This document shows positions 1-9,257 of a stretch of DNA of 64,000 bases, piece by piece. The notes beneath the pieces were generated by a model. It saw nothing but the letters and a program-made list of their open reading frames with translations. It was not told the DNA's origin and ran no database searches. Within the stretch, counting starts at the first letter, position 1. Each line of letters opens with the position of its first letter. The DNA comes from Mariniphaga sp. (lineage in GTDB: Bacteria; Bacteroidota; Bacteroidia; Bacteroidales; Prolixibacteraceae), in the NCBI GenBank assembly GCA_019429205.1, contig JAHYIT010000010.1, forward strand, positions 1 to 64,000, given 5' to 3'. A program made the position numbers and the translations under genes.

Positions 1-1131
1 GTCACCCAGTGAAGGGCCGAGGTTCACTTCGCGCATCATAAAGTTTACGCCGGTTTCGGTTTCCGATTTAACGTACACCAGCGAGCGTTTGCCGGTCCAC
101 ATCACAGCGGTTTTAGGTACCGAAAGACTACCGGCTTTTGCAGGCAGTTTTGCTTCCACTGTTCCCGAAGCAAACATCTCCGGTTTCAGCTTCAATCCGT
201 TGTTTGCCACGTCAAGCCGTGCTTTGGCCACCCGTGTTTTGGCATCGATTACGGGATCGAGAAAAGATATGGTCCCTTCAAAAGTTTCGCCCGGAATGGA
301 TGCCACAGTAAAGCTTACTTTATCGCCTTTTTTTATCCACGGCATATCCTGTTCATATACATCGAACAACACCCACACCCGCGATAAATCGGCAATTTCG
401 TAAATCGATTGTCCGCGCGAAATGTAGGTACCGACATTTACTTTGCGGTTGGTTACATAGCCGGAAACATCTGCCTGAATATTAAATTCTTCTTCAGGTT
501 GGCCTGACTGTAAAATTTGCTCAATCTGGCTTTCTGTAAGTTTCCAGTTTTTGAGTTTTTCTTTGGCTGCATTAAACAGTTGCGGCTGCGAATCTTTGAT
601 TTTTTCCGCTTCAAACAACTCTTCCTGGGCAGTGACCAAATCGGGTGAATATACGGATGCAATCACCTGTCCTTTTTTGACAAATTCGCCTGTAAAATTT
701 ACCAGTAACTTTTCTATCCTGCCGGGAATGTGAGATGCCTGTGAAAATACCAACCTCTCATCAGACTGTACCTTGCCGTTTAAGCGGACGGATTTAACCG
801 GGTCAGAAGAACTAACCAGAGCAGTACTTATGCTGGCCAGTTGCATAGCTGTTGGCGACATGCTGATAGCCATCGGGTCAATATCACTGTCGGTTTCGTC
901 ATCCAGCGGAATTAAATCCATGCCGCAAATGGGGCAATCGCCGGGTTCATTTTGACGAATTTGAGGGTGCATGGAGCAGGTCCAGACAGTCTCGCCGTTT
1001 ATTTCAGTTTTAACATGTTCGTGGCCTTCGTGTGAATCGCTTTTATCTCCTCCAAAAATCAACCATCCTGCCAGCAAACCAACCACCAGAGTAATTGCGG
1101 CTATAATTATTGTTTTTTTATTTGTATTCAT
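1..1131 (-). CDS. cusB: CusB-like RND periplasmic adaptor with heavy-metal-binding domain (partial, C-terminus off window)
   Basis: Membrane-fusion protein linking the inner-membrane RND pump to the outer-membrane channel. From ATG at 1131 the frame stays open for 377 codons and runs off the left edge, so the C-terminus is missing. Residues 7-26 are a membrane anchor, followed by a His-rich stretch (HEGHEH, near 35-39) and a heavy-metal-binding motif with Cys52, His55, Cys66 and Cys69 (TCSMHP ... CPICGMDL). The lipoyl/hairpin and beta-barrel regions of the HlyD family follow. It starts 2 bp after the TolC-like gene and is the last visible gene of the operon. The metal motif is seen directly; copper/silver versus other cations is inferred. 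Confidence 0.93.
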   Translation of the reverse strand, partial: MNTNKKTIIIAAITLVVGLLAGWLIFGGDKSDSHEGHEHVKTEINGETVWTCSMHPQIRQNEPGDCPICGMDLIPLDDETDSDIDPMAISMSPTAMQLASISTALVSSSDPVKSVRLNGKVQSDERLVFSQASHIPGRIEKLLVNFTGEFVKKGQVIASVYSPDLVTAQEELFEAEKIKDSQPQLFNAAKEKLKNWKLTESQIEQILQSGQPEEEFNIQADVSGYVTNRKVNVGTYISRGQSIYEIADLSRVWVLFDVYEQDMPWIKKGDKVSFTVASIPGETFEGTISFLDPVIDAKTRVAKARLDVANNGLKLKPEMFASGTVEAKLPAKAGSLSVPKTAVMWTGKRSLVYVKSETETGVNFMMREVNLGPSLGD

Positions 1132-1133
1132 TT

Positions 1134-2366
1134 TTAATCTATTTTTGCAGTTAAATAATTCAATTTGGCAAGAGCTGTTTGGTATTGAACCTCTGCCGTA
1201 GCTTTCATTTTTTCGTATTTCAGCAGTTGCTGCTGCATTCGCAGTACTTCTTCAAATTCTTTCCCGGAATTTCCATAGGAAGTGAAAAGTAAATTCAATG
1301 ACTGTTGCGATGTTTGAATTTGTTGTTCGTAAAGCGTTAAAAGTTGCTTTTGCTGCTGAATTTGAAACAAGGCCATTTCATAGCTTGAAATAAGCGAATT
1401 TTCCATTTCAGTTTTTTGTAGGGCAAAGCTTTCCTGCATCAGTTGTGCTTCTTTTTCTGCCGCATCGTACTTTTTCCTGAATAGCGGAATGCTCACCGAA
1501 ACCATGGGCATTAGCACATCTTTCCCATTATCGGCCAGAGCCATGTCTGTTCGTTCTCCAACTACAACATAATCCAAACCAACACCCACCTTTGGAAGAC
1601 CCTGCCTTTGTGCTGCCCGTTCACCGGCTTCGCTCGCCTTAATTTTCAGGTCGAGTGCATTTAATATTGGGTTATTTAACAGCAGGGAATCCTTTCGGAA
1701 GTTCGCCTGTATTGTTTCAGCAGAAAGAGAATCATTTATTGCAATCTCATCGCTTTCATTTCTGTTGAGTAGTTTGTTAAACGTAGTGCGAAGGGATTTT
1801 TCTTTCTCATTCAGAATGCTTAAACTGGTTGTGGCATCTTTCAGCATAATATCTACCCGCAGTACATCCACCATGGGAGCGGTACCGTTTTTAAACTTTG
1901 AATTGGCAATGTTTTTATACGATTCCAGAATGTCGATGTTTTCCTTTTCAATCTTTTTCCACTGGTTGAGTTCGTAAAGTGGATAGAAAGCCGCAGCAAC
2001 CTGATAAAACAATTGGTTACGTGCATCGAGAAACGACTGGTATTTGGCATCAGCCAACAAAGCAGCAGCATCGCCCTGTGCCTTAAGCGTACCAAACCAG
2101 GGGAACATCTGGGTAAGTGAAAATTTGGCGCGTTGCGGCCCCACCCGCGTTTCAACGGGCGAAATGAAATAACCAAAAGAAAAAGCAGGGTCGGGCAAGG
2201 TACTTACCTGCGGTACTTTTTGCAACGAGGCTTCAAACTCTTTGTATCTGGCTTGCAAACCGGGATTGTTTTCGGCTGCCATTCTGAAATAATCATCCAG
2301 TGTTTGTGCCTGACCAGCTGTAATTCCCAGAATAATCAGAATTATTATATTAACTATGAACTTCAT
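1134..2366 (-). CDS. TolC-family outer-membrane efflux protein (CusC-like)
   Basis: Outer-membrane channel of a tripartite heavy-metal efflux pump, 410 aa, a normal length for the family. An N-terminal signal peptide (residues 1-20, ending TAGQAQ) is followed by long amphipathic helical segments rich in Gln, Glu and Leu, as in OEP repeats. Its start overlaps the stop of the upstream RND pump gene by 4 bp and its stop lies 2 bp before the adaptor start, so the three are almost certainly co-transcribed and translationally coupled. The substrate follows from the pump and adaptor rather than from this protein. Confidence 0.92.
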   Translation of the reverse strand: MKFIVNIIILIILGITAGQAQTLDDYFRMAAENNPGLQARYKEFEASLQKVPQVSTLPDPAFSFGYFISPVETRVGPQRAKFSLTQMFPWFGTLKAQGDAAALLADAKYQSFLDARNQLFYQVAAAFYPLYELNQWKKIEKENIDILESYKNIANSKFKNGTAPMVDVLRVDIMLKDATTSLSILNEKEKSLRTTFNKLLNRNESDEIAINDSLSAETIQANFRKDSLLLNNPILNALDLKIKASEAGERAAQRQGLPKVGVGLDYVVVGERTDMALADNGKDVLMPMVSVSIPLFRKKYDAAEKEAQLMQESFALQKTEMENSLISSYEMALFQIQQQKQLLTLYEQQIQTSQQSLNLLFTSYGNSGKEFEEVLRMQQQLLKYEKMKATAEVQYQTALAKLNYLTAKID

Positions 2367-5300
2367 GATTGTATCTTTTTTAATTTTCTTTCTTCCCTCA
2401 AGCTGTAAAGCACAGGTACAATAAAATAGGTAACAGCGGCAAAAATCATCCCTCCAAAAGCCGGAATAGCCATTGGAATCATGATGTCGGCGCCGCGGCC
2501 GGTAGAGGTCAAAATGGGTAGCAATGCAATAATCGTGGTAGCCGATGTCATTGCCGCTGGTTTAATCCTGCGGTAACCTGCTTCCACCACAGCCGCCCGT
2601 ATTCCTTTCAGATTATCGGTTTTGTTTCGGGCAAAACTTTGGTCTAAGTAAGTAGCCATCAGAACGCCGTCGTCGGTTGCAATCCCAAAAAGCGCAATAA
2701 AACCCACCCAAACGGCCACACTCAGGTTGATGGTGTTCATCTGGAAAAGCTCCCGCATGTTGGTACCAAATATGGAGAAATCGACAAACCACCCCTGTCC
2801 GTATAGCCATATCATCATAAAACCACCGCTAAAGGCCATGGCAATGCCGGAAAAGACCATCAGGGAAGTGGTGACTGACTTAAACTGAAAGTAGAGAATC
2901 AGAAATACAATGACCAATACCAGGGGAACAATGATGGAAAGACGCTTTTCAGCTCGTACCTGGTTCTCGTAACTGCCCGAAAACTTGTAACTGATTCCTG
3001 CCGGAACATTTAATTCCCCGGAATCAATCCGGGACAGAATTACATTCTGCGCATCATTAACCACTCCTACTTCAGAAAAACCAACCCGCTTGTCAAACAA
3101 AACATATCCCACCAAAAAAGTCTCCTCGCTTTTGATTGCCTGGGGACCTCTCACATATTCAAAATCAACAATCTGTGAGATGGGTATTTGAGCGCCTGTT
3201 GGTGTTGGAATTAAAATTTTACCCAACGATTCCGGGTCATCCCGGAGTTCGCGGGGATAGCGCACCCTCACCGGAAAACGTTCGCGACCTTCAACAGTTG
3301 AAGTAATTTTCATTCCCCCAATAGCCGTTTCGATGGTTTGCTGCACATCTTCAATATTCAGCCCGTAACGCGAAATTTCATCCCGATTAATCTTGAGATG
3401 CAGGTAAGGTTTGCCCACAATCCGGTCGGCAAACACCGCTTCGGCTTTAACTGAAGGAACTTCTTTTAATACCTCTTCCAGTTGCATCCCAAATGCTTCA
3501 ATGGTTGGCAGGTCGGGGCCATACACTTTAATTCCCATGGGAGCGCGCATGCCGGTTTGCAACATCACCAGCCGTGTTTCAATGGGCTGCAGTTTGGGCG
3601 CAGAGGTAACCCCAGGTATTTTAGCCACTTTTACAATTTCGTTCCAAATATCGTCGGGCGATTTTATTTCAGGCCTCCAGTTGCGGTAATAGTTTCCTCG
3701 GTTATCGGGAATTAAATCTTCGCGCAAAACACCCCGCTCCAATGCTTTTTCGTTGGAAAGTGTATCACCCGAATTAAGAATAAAACGGTCGTCTTTATCC
3801 ACCTTAAACCGTGCCCGGTGCCCTTTATCATTCAGCATGTATTCCGGACGGTAATTGATCACATTTTCATACATTGAAATGGGTGCCGGGTCGAGCGCCG
3901 ACTCTACTCTTCCTAATTTTCCCACGGTAATTTCCACCTCAGGAATGTTGGAAATAAGCATATCCAGTTGCCCTAAAACTTTTCGGTTGTATTCAAAACC
4001 TGAATGGGGCATGGAAGTGGGCATCAGTAAAAAGCTTCCTTCGTTGAGTGAAGGCATAAACTCTTTCCCGATAGCGGGGAAGGTATGGGTTAACCCGCTC
4101 CATACTTTGGTGGTACGGACATTCCATCCAACTGTATCAAAACCTTTGGCCACAAAACCAAAAATGTTGCTGAAACCCATCCAGGTAGTTGCCCCGAAAA
4201 GAATCAAAAAAGAGGGAATCAGCAGGAAGGCGACCTTGTGGTTCAAACACCATTTGAGTATTGGTTTGTAGAAATACTCCAGGATGGTGAAAAACCCTAA
4301 GATAAGAATCACAATTAAGGCAACAAACGTCACGTTCATCACCAGGCTTTTGGCAGGTCCCAGCGGAAGCCAGTATTTGGCCAGCAGCCAGATTACACCA
4401 ATAACCACTATGATGATTTCGGCATGTTCAAGAATCCATTGGGCAAATGATTTGAATTTTTCCTGAATTGAGGTATTGTAAGAAGTAGCACCTTTGCCTC
4501 CTTCTAACTTCTCTCCTCTAAACTCTTTTACCACTCCAACCAATCCAAAAGCCAGCAGCATCAATCCCCCCCAGGTTTGCCCCAAAGCAAGAGCGACAAT
4601 TCCAATGGGTATCAGTACGATATTCAGCCATTTTCTAATTTTTTTACTTTTGATTTTTGCACCGAAAAACCAGTTTGCCAGCGTGGGCAAAATGAACAGG
4701 GAAACAATCAGCGCTGCCACCAGTGCAAAGGTTTTGGTAAACGCCAGGGGTCCAAACAGTTTTCCTTCGGCCGCCTGCATGGTAAACACCGGTATAAAAC
4801 TAACAATAGTAGTTGAAACCGCGGTAAGTATTGCGGAACTCACTTCTGAAGCGCCGTTATAAATGGTGGTTATCAATTTTTGTCCGGGCGGGGCTTCATC
4901 AACATGTTTGATGATGTTCTCCGAAAGAATCACCCCCAAATCGACCATTGTCCCAATAGCGATGGCAATACCCGATAAAGCCACAATGTTGGCATCGACA
5001 CCAAAATAGCGCATTGCAATAAAAACCATGAGCACGGAAATGGGCAATAGGCTGGAAATCAGAAACGAAGCCCGCAGGTTGTACACCATTACAATGACCA
5101 CAAGTATAACAATCAGAATTTGCAGCGAAATGGCCTCTTCCAGCGTTCCGAGTGTTTCGTAAATGAGACCTGAACGGTCATAAAATGGCACAATAGTGAG
5201 CTGGCTTTCCGTTCCGTCAGGGAGCACCTTTTTGGGCAGTCCGGGTGAAATTTCTACGATTTTATCTTTCACGTTGTTGATAACCTGTAATGGATTTGCT

Positions 5301-6229
5301 CCATAACGGGCAACCACAACGCCTCCAACCACTTCGGCGCCGTCTTTGTCCAGGGCGCCACGCCGGGTGGAAGGCCCCAAACTTACCACACCTATATCCT
5401 GAATACGGATGGGCACATTTTCCTGAACAGCAACAACGGCTTTTTCAATGTCTTCCACACTTTTGATGTAGCCTAAGCCGCGTACCAAATATTCTGCCTG
5501 GTTGATTTCGATGGTTTTTGCACCCACATCGCGGTTCGATTTACGAACAGCCTGCATCACGCTGTGCAGTGGAATGTTGTATGCTTTCAGGGCATCAGGG
5601 TTCACATCAATCTGGTATTCCTGCACAAACCCACCGATTGAAGCAACTTCCGAAACACCTTCGGTAGCATTCAGCCCGTATTTTACATAGAAATCCTGAA
5701 CAGTGCGTATTTCGTGCAAATCCCAGCCGCCGGTCGGGTTGCCATCTTTGTCTCTGCCCTCGATGGTGTACCAATACACCTGTCCCAAAGCGGTGGCATC
5801 GGGTCCCAATGCCGGCTGCACTCCTTCCGGCAAAAGGCCCGATGGCAACGAAGCCAGCTTCTCCAATATCCGGGATCGCGACCAGTAAAACTCAATGCCT
5901 TCTTCAAAAATGATGAAGATGCTGGAAAATCCGAAAATGGAAGAACTCCGGATGGATTTTACGCCCGGAATTCCCAGCAAATATGTGGTAAGCGGATAGG
6001 AAATCTGGTCTTCGATATCCTGCGGTGAGCGGCCCATCCACTCGGTAAAAACAATCTGCTGGTTTTCGCCAATATCGGGAATGGCATCCACCGGAACCGG
6101 ATCAGACGGCAGCGCCCCGATTTGCCAGCCAAATGGCGAGGTAATGATGCCCCAACTAACAAAAAGGGACAGCAAAAGAACAGTTACCAGCTTGTTTTCA
6201 AGAAAAAAACGTATGATTCTGTTGAGCAT
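2363..6229 (-). CDS. cusA: CusA/CzcA-family heavy-metal efflux RND transporter
   Basis: Proton-driven inner-membrane pump of the HME-RND class, 1288 aa, slightly longer than CusA of Proteobacteria as is common in Bacteroidota. Twelve hydrophobic segments and two large periplasmic loops are evident. The TM4 signature lies near residues 420-437 (GIAIAIGTMVD with Asp430 and Glu437), in the position of the acidic residues used for proton coupling in CzcA/CusA. The C-terminal half has the matching GIATDDGVLMATY helix. It is followed with a 4-bp overlap by the TolC-like gene. The exact metal cannot be read from sequence; the adaptor's metal motif suggests Cu/Ag. Confidence 0.95.
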   Translation of the reverse strand: MLNRIIRFFLENKLVTVLLLSLFVSWGIITSPFGWQIGALPSDPVPVDAIPDIGENQQIVFTEWMGRSPQDIEDQISYPLTTYLLGIPGVKSIRSSSIFGFSSIFIIFEEGIEFYWSRSRILEKLASLPSGLLPEGVQPALGPDATALGQVYWYTIEGRDKDGNPTGGWDLHEIRTVQDFYVKYGLNATEGVSEVASIGGFVQEYQIDVNPDALKAYNIPLHSVMQAVRKSNRDVGAKTIEINQAEYLVRGLGYIKSVEDIEKAVVAVQENVPIRIQDIGVVSLGPSTRRGALDKDGAEVVGGVVVARYGANPLQVINNVKDKIVEISPGLPKKVLPDGTESQLTIVPFYDRSGLIYETLGTLEEAISLQILIVILVVIVMVYNLRASFLISSLLPISVLMVFIAMRYFGVDANIVALSGIAIAIGTMVDLGVILSENIIKHVDEAPPGQKLITTIYNGASEVSSAILTAVSTTIVSFIPVFTMQAAEGKLFGPLAFTKTFALVAALIVSLFILPTLANWFFGAKIKSKKIRKWLNIVLIPIGIVALALGQTWGGLMLLAFGLVGVVKEFRGEKLEGGKGATSYNTSIQEKFKSFAQWILEHAEIIIVVIGVIWLLAKYWLPLGPAKSLVMNVTFVALIVILILGFFTILEYFYKPILKWCLNHKVAFLLIPSFLILFGATTWMGFSNIFGFVAKGFDTVGWNVRTTKVWSGLTHTFPAIGKEFMPSLNEGSFLLMPTSMPHSGFEYNRKVLGQLDMLISNIPEVEITVGKLGRVESALDPAPISMYENVINYRPEYMLNDKGHRARFKVDKDDRFILNSGDTLSNEKALERGVLREDLIPDNRGNYYRNWRPEIKSPDDIWNEIVKVAKIPGVTSAPKLQPIETRLVMLQTGMRAPMGIKVYGPDLPTIEAFGMQLEEVLKEVPSVKAEAVFADRIVGKPYLHLKINRDEISRYGLNIEDVQQTIETAIGGMKITSTVEGRERFPVRVRYPRELRDDPESLGKILIPTPTGAQIPISQIVDFEYVRGPQAIKSEETFLVGYVLFDKRVGFSEVGVVNDAQNVILSRIDSGELNVPAGISYKFSGSYENQVRAEKRLSIIVPLVLVIVFLILYFQFKSVTTSLMVFSGIAMAFSGGFMMIWLYGQGWFVDFSIFGTNMRELFQMNTINLSVAVWVGFIALFGIATDDGVLMATYLDQSFARNKTDNLKGIRAAVVEAGYRRIKPAAMTSATTIIALLPILTSTGRGADIMIPMAIPAFGGMIFAAVTYFIVPVLYSLREERKLKKIQS

Positions 6230-6327
6230 ATTTTGTTTTTTATGATTTAACTTTTTTGTTGATGAAAATTAGCATTTGTACAATAATTTAATCGCACAAT
6301 TCTTTATTTAAGGGAAAGGAAATTAAA

Positions 6328-6702
6328 TCATAAAAGCCATGCCTGTTTGAGCGAAAGGGCAGTTTGAATTTTGGGTAGTGGAGGTGATTTTCTTTCGGTA
6401 TTAAATGATTTTTCATCGCTTTCACCAAAGATCTCAAAATCAAATTTGGCAACTGCTATAAACAGTTCCAATTCCAAAATTTTCGGAAGTGGAGTAAATG
6501 CCGGGGCTGAAAAATCTTCGTCCAACTGATAAAAGCTGGATTCGTTTTGGCAGCATTCGCTGTTGTTACAGCAAGGTTCGGATTCAGAAAAAAGTGAAGT
6601 TGAAATTAAAAACTCATCGCAAAAATGTTTTGATACAGCCATGCCCGTTGTTGCAAAAAGCAACAAAAATGAAAGGATAATATGGCTGAAATTTCTCAAC
6701 AT
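6328..6702 (-). CDS. Small Cys-rich exported protein, HYC_CC_PP-like family
   Basis: 124 aa with an N-terminal signal peptide or membrane helix (residues 8-23), then KHFC near 25-28, paired cysteines CCNNSECC near 43-50 and a Pro-Pro motif near residue 107. These three signatures match the Bacteroidota family called HYC_CC_PP, often found next to metal-efflux genes. It lies 98 bp upstream of the RND pump on the same strand and is probably the first gene of the efflux operon. A periplasmic metal-binding or sensing role is inferred from the cysteines and context only. Confidence 0.75.
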   Translation of the reverse strand: MLRNFSHIILSFLLLFATTGMAVSKHFCDEFLISTSLFSESEPCCNNSECCQNESSFYQLDEDFSAPAFTPLPKILELELFIAVAKFDFEIFGESDEKSFNTERKSPPLPKIQTALSLKQAWLL

Positions 6703-6911
6703 TTTATTTTAACAATCAACAAAGTAACAATTTATTTCTGAAATATGTTTTACACAATTTTGGGGAAAAGTTATAAAATTTTATATGCCGAGCCCGTTTG
6801 CAATACAATTAAAGCACTCCAACAGTTCGTCCAAATGGAATCCTTTGCGAGTATCTGCCGTTCTCGTTTAACCTTATCCGTAAGCGGCCGAACCCTAAGT
6901 GGTATGGAGAA

Positions 6912-7349
6912 TCAATCCTGCAGTTGCACCAAATCATCCAGTTTTACCTGTTCCTCCATTAAGTCTTTAATTGTAATTGATTTAAAGTATTCAACAATCT
7001 GGTTGTTCAGTTTACCCCAAAAGCCTTTGAGTGAACAGAATTTTTCCCTGGCGCATGAAAAATCCAGCGACACACAGTCGATGACACAAATGCCTGGTTC
7101 AAAGGCAACATGAATATCGTAAATAGTAATATCCGAGGGGTTTCGTGTTAAAACATATCCACTTTTTCTACCTCCGGCTTTGGTCACCAGTCCTGCAACT
7201 TTTAAGGCATTGATAATCTGATCGAGATATTTATAGGAAATATCCTGATTTTGGGCAATCTCTTTCTGATAAATTCCATTTTCTCCGGCATTCATTGCAA
7301 TTTCCAGAACTGCGCGTACACCATACCTTGTTTTTGTACTGAACTTCAA
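6912..7349 (-). CDS. Rrf2-family transcriptional regulator
   Basis: 145-aa winged-helix regulator. The N-terminus (MKFSTKTRYGVRAVLEIA) is the standard Rrf2 opening, followed by the recognition-helix region ISYKYLDQIINALK. Four cysteines lie in the loop (GICVIDC ... FSCAREKFC, around residues 87-106) where IscR and NsrR bind an Fe-S cluster, so redox or nitrosative sensing is plausible. ATG at 7349 overlaps the stop of the upstream YceI-like gene by 4 bp, which implies one transcript. A target at the YceI/porin genes is inferred from position. Confidence 0.9.
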   Translation of the reverse strand: MKFSTKTRYGVRAVLEIAMNAGENGIYQKEIAQNQDISYKYLDQIINALKVAGLVTKAGGRKSGYVLTRNPSDITIYDIHVAFEPGICVIDCVSLDFSCAREKFCSLKGFWGKLNNQIVEYFKSITIKDLMEEQVKLDDLVQLQD

Positions 7350-7959
7350 AATGTAATTTTTTCGGTTAAAGTTTCTTCGTTTTTTAGTTTAAAAGCAAAG
7401 TTAATAAAAACCTCGTTGCTAACTTTTATGGCACCGAAAACTTTTACCGGTGGTTTAATTTTAAAATCTGTAAGTTCAACTTCCAATTCGCCTTTCAGAA
7501 TATATCCTGAGTTTTCACAAAATAAAATTTCGCAGGGGACAGTAAAAATTCTGGATTGCCCTGCCAGTGAAATTATAGTTCTAAAATTGGTATTACCTGA
7601 TGTTTCATCAAAATCTGCCTTTTCTTTTGGCTCAATAGAGATTTGGATGTAAGGAAATTCTGATGCGCTGACCATTTCAAAAAAATCGTTCAGCATCCGA
7701 TCATTCGGGCCTGTAAAATCATAAACCGGGATTCTGATGTGCTGATAATTGTCCTGGTCTTCTGAATCGTTAGTTGATGGTTTTAATTTTAGATTATGAT
7801 TAACAAATTGAAATTGGTTGATGTTTGAAGACCCATGTATCGACATGTAGTTTTTGCAATCGTCTATTTCCCGGGCATTTTTTTTTCAGTTGCATTTCCG
7901 TAAAAATGCAAAAGCAAAAACGCCCAAAGAGGAATACTGTATTTAAAAAACTTCATCAT
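7346..7959 (-). CDS. YceI-like exported protein with apparent frameshift after the signal peptide
   Basis: The uninterrupted part (7346-7846, 166 aa from ATG 7846) has a YceI-like fold: SIHGSSNINQF at the start and the ELTDFKIKPPVKVFGAI strand pair near the end. It lacks a signal peptide. A good one (MMKFFKYSIPLWAFLLLHFY) begins at 7959 in another frame, and the two frames meet at a run of nine A on the minus strand (7878-7886). Adding one A would fuse them into a protein of about 204 aa. Either an indel or base-calling error, or slippage at the A9 run, explains this. YceI proteins are lipocalin-like isoprenoid binders. Followed by the Rrf2 gene with a 4-bp overlap. Confidence 0.75.
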
Positions 7960-7982
7960 GGGTTTTTCCCTGATTTATATAA

Positions 7983-8019
7983 ACAGGTTATCCGGAATAT
8001 TAGCTTCCGGACAACCTGT
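7983..8019 (-). terminator. Hairpin terminator after the porin-like gene
   Basis: Inverted repeat ACAGGTT/AACCTGT extended by TCCGGAA/TTCCGGA around a short loop, located just after the stop of the porin-like gene and before the YceI-like start. The T tract on the minus strand is weak (TTTATATAAA). Confidence 0.55.
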
Positions 8020-8037
8020 ATGATCTTCTAAAATTTT

Positions 8038-9203
8038 TTAGAATGAAATGGCAGCCTCGAGCACAAGGCCATTAAATTTGCCACCCCCGATGCTTCCGTG
8101 AGCTGGCCCTTCGTACTTTTGAATAACATAATCGAGTTTGATGACGACGTTGTCAACCATATACCAGCCGCCGCCAAGGTTAGTCCGGCTTATTGTTGAA
8201 CCATTGTTGTTATCCACTTTATTTAACCGGGTGCCTGCATAAAAGCTACCCAAACGGTAAATTGCCTGCAGGGCAGTTTGCGTGAAGTTTTGGTCGTTCC
8301 CGCTCCGAACTCCTTTCATGGTTTCATAAACTCCGAAAATCTCCAGGCCATGGAACTGAGCAAAAATATTGGCCATGTAACTGTTCATTTCAGTTTGGTT
8401 TGCGCCGGGGCTCCAGCGTCCCGAACGGAAATTGTCACCAGCAGCTTCTGCCGTTTGCATCACACTGTAATAGCGGGCGCCTGCACGGTCGCCATCCCAC
8501 AACGTTGAACCGCTGTGGCCTTCACCTACGTGATAACCCGAGAGGCTGGCGCGTAATCTTAAATCTTCGGTTACATCGGTGTCGTAAGCAAGTTTCCAGT
8601 TAAAAACCAAATCTTCACCAATATCGTTTCCGCGACCGTAATTCATACGTCCGTTATTTGTTCCCACCAGGGCTAAAAATCCGCTGTTGCGGTACATCAC
8701 TTCCAGTCCGGGATTTGTGGTATAAGCATCCATAATCCAGTTGCCAACAAACGGGTTGTTATTAACTGCTGCGTTGTTGCTGCGGTAAAAATGGGCGTCG
8801 CCATAGTTTGGCATCATTACCCCGGCTTTAATTGTGAGGAACTTCATCAAATTGACGGATGAAGGCAAAAACGGCATGTGGTCAATGATTAAATAGCCGC
8901 CTTCTACCCACGCTTCGTTGTGGTTGCGCGACGACATGTAGTTGTTGATAAACAACTGAATTCCGGGAGCCAAATCTGCTGTAATGTTCAGGTTTGCCGT
9001 TGGAAGGTTAAAGTTGTTTTTCAAATCAATCAATTCTACCGGAGCTTCATGATCGAGTGCCTGAAGCTGAAGTGCGAAATCGGCACCTACTTTGACCTTT
9101 AGTTATTAAACTCCTGGTCTTCAATTTTTTCTTTTTCAAACTGTTGAGAAAAAGAGGGCATGCTAATAAGCATTGCAAAAACTACAATGAATAAATTTTT
9201 CAT
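8038..9203 (-). CDS. Porin-like outer-membrane beta-barrel with apparent N-terminal frameshift
   Basis: The main frame (from ATG 9033, 331 aa) is an outer-membrane barrel: alternating aromatic strands, a GLEVMYRNSGFLALVG segment and a C-terminal strand ending in Phe (LVLEAAISF). No signal peptide is attached. One starts at ATG 9203 (MKNLFIVVFAMLISMPSFSQ) and its frame ends at a TAA at 9099-9101, while the barrel frame continues upstream as KVKVGADFALQLQALDHE. One extra base near 9100-9106 would join them into about 388 aa. A DcaP-like or generic porin is likely; the substrate is unknown. Confidence 0.7.
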
Positions 9204-9257
9204 AATTAAAATGATTAATAAAAGGGATTTAAATAATAACTATTTGTATTTCAGGAA

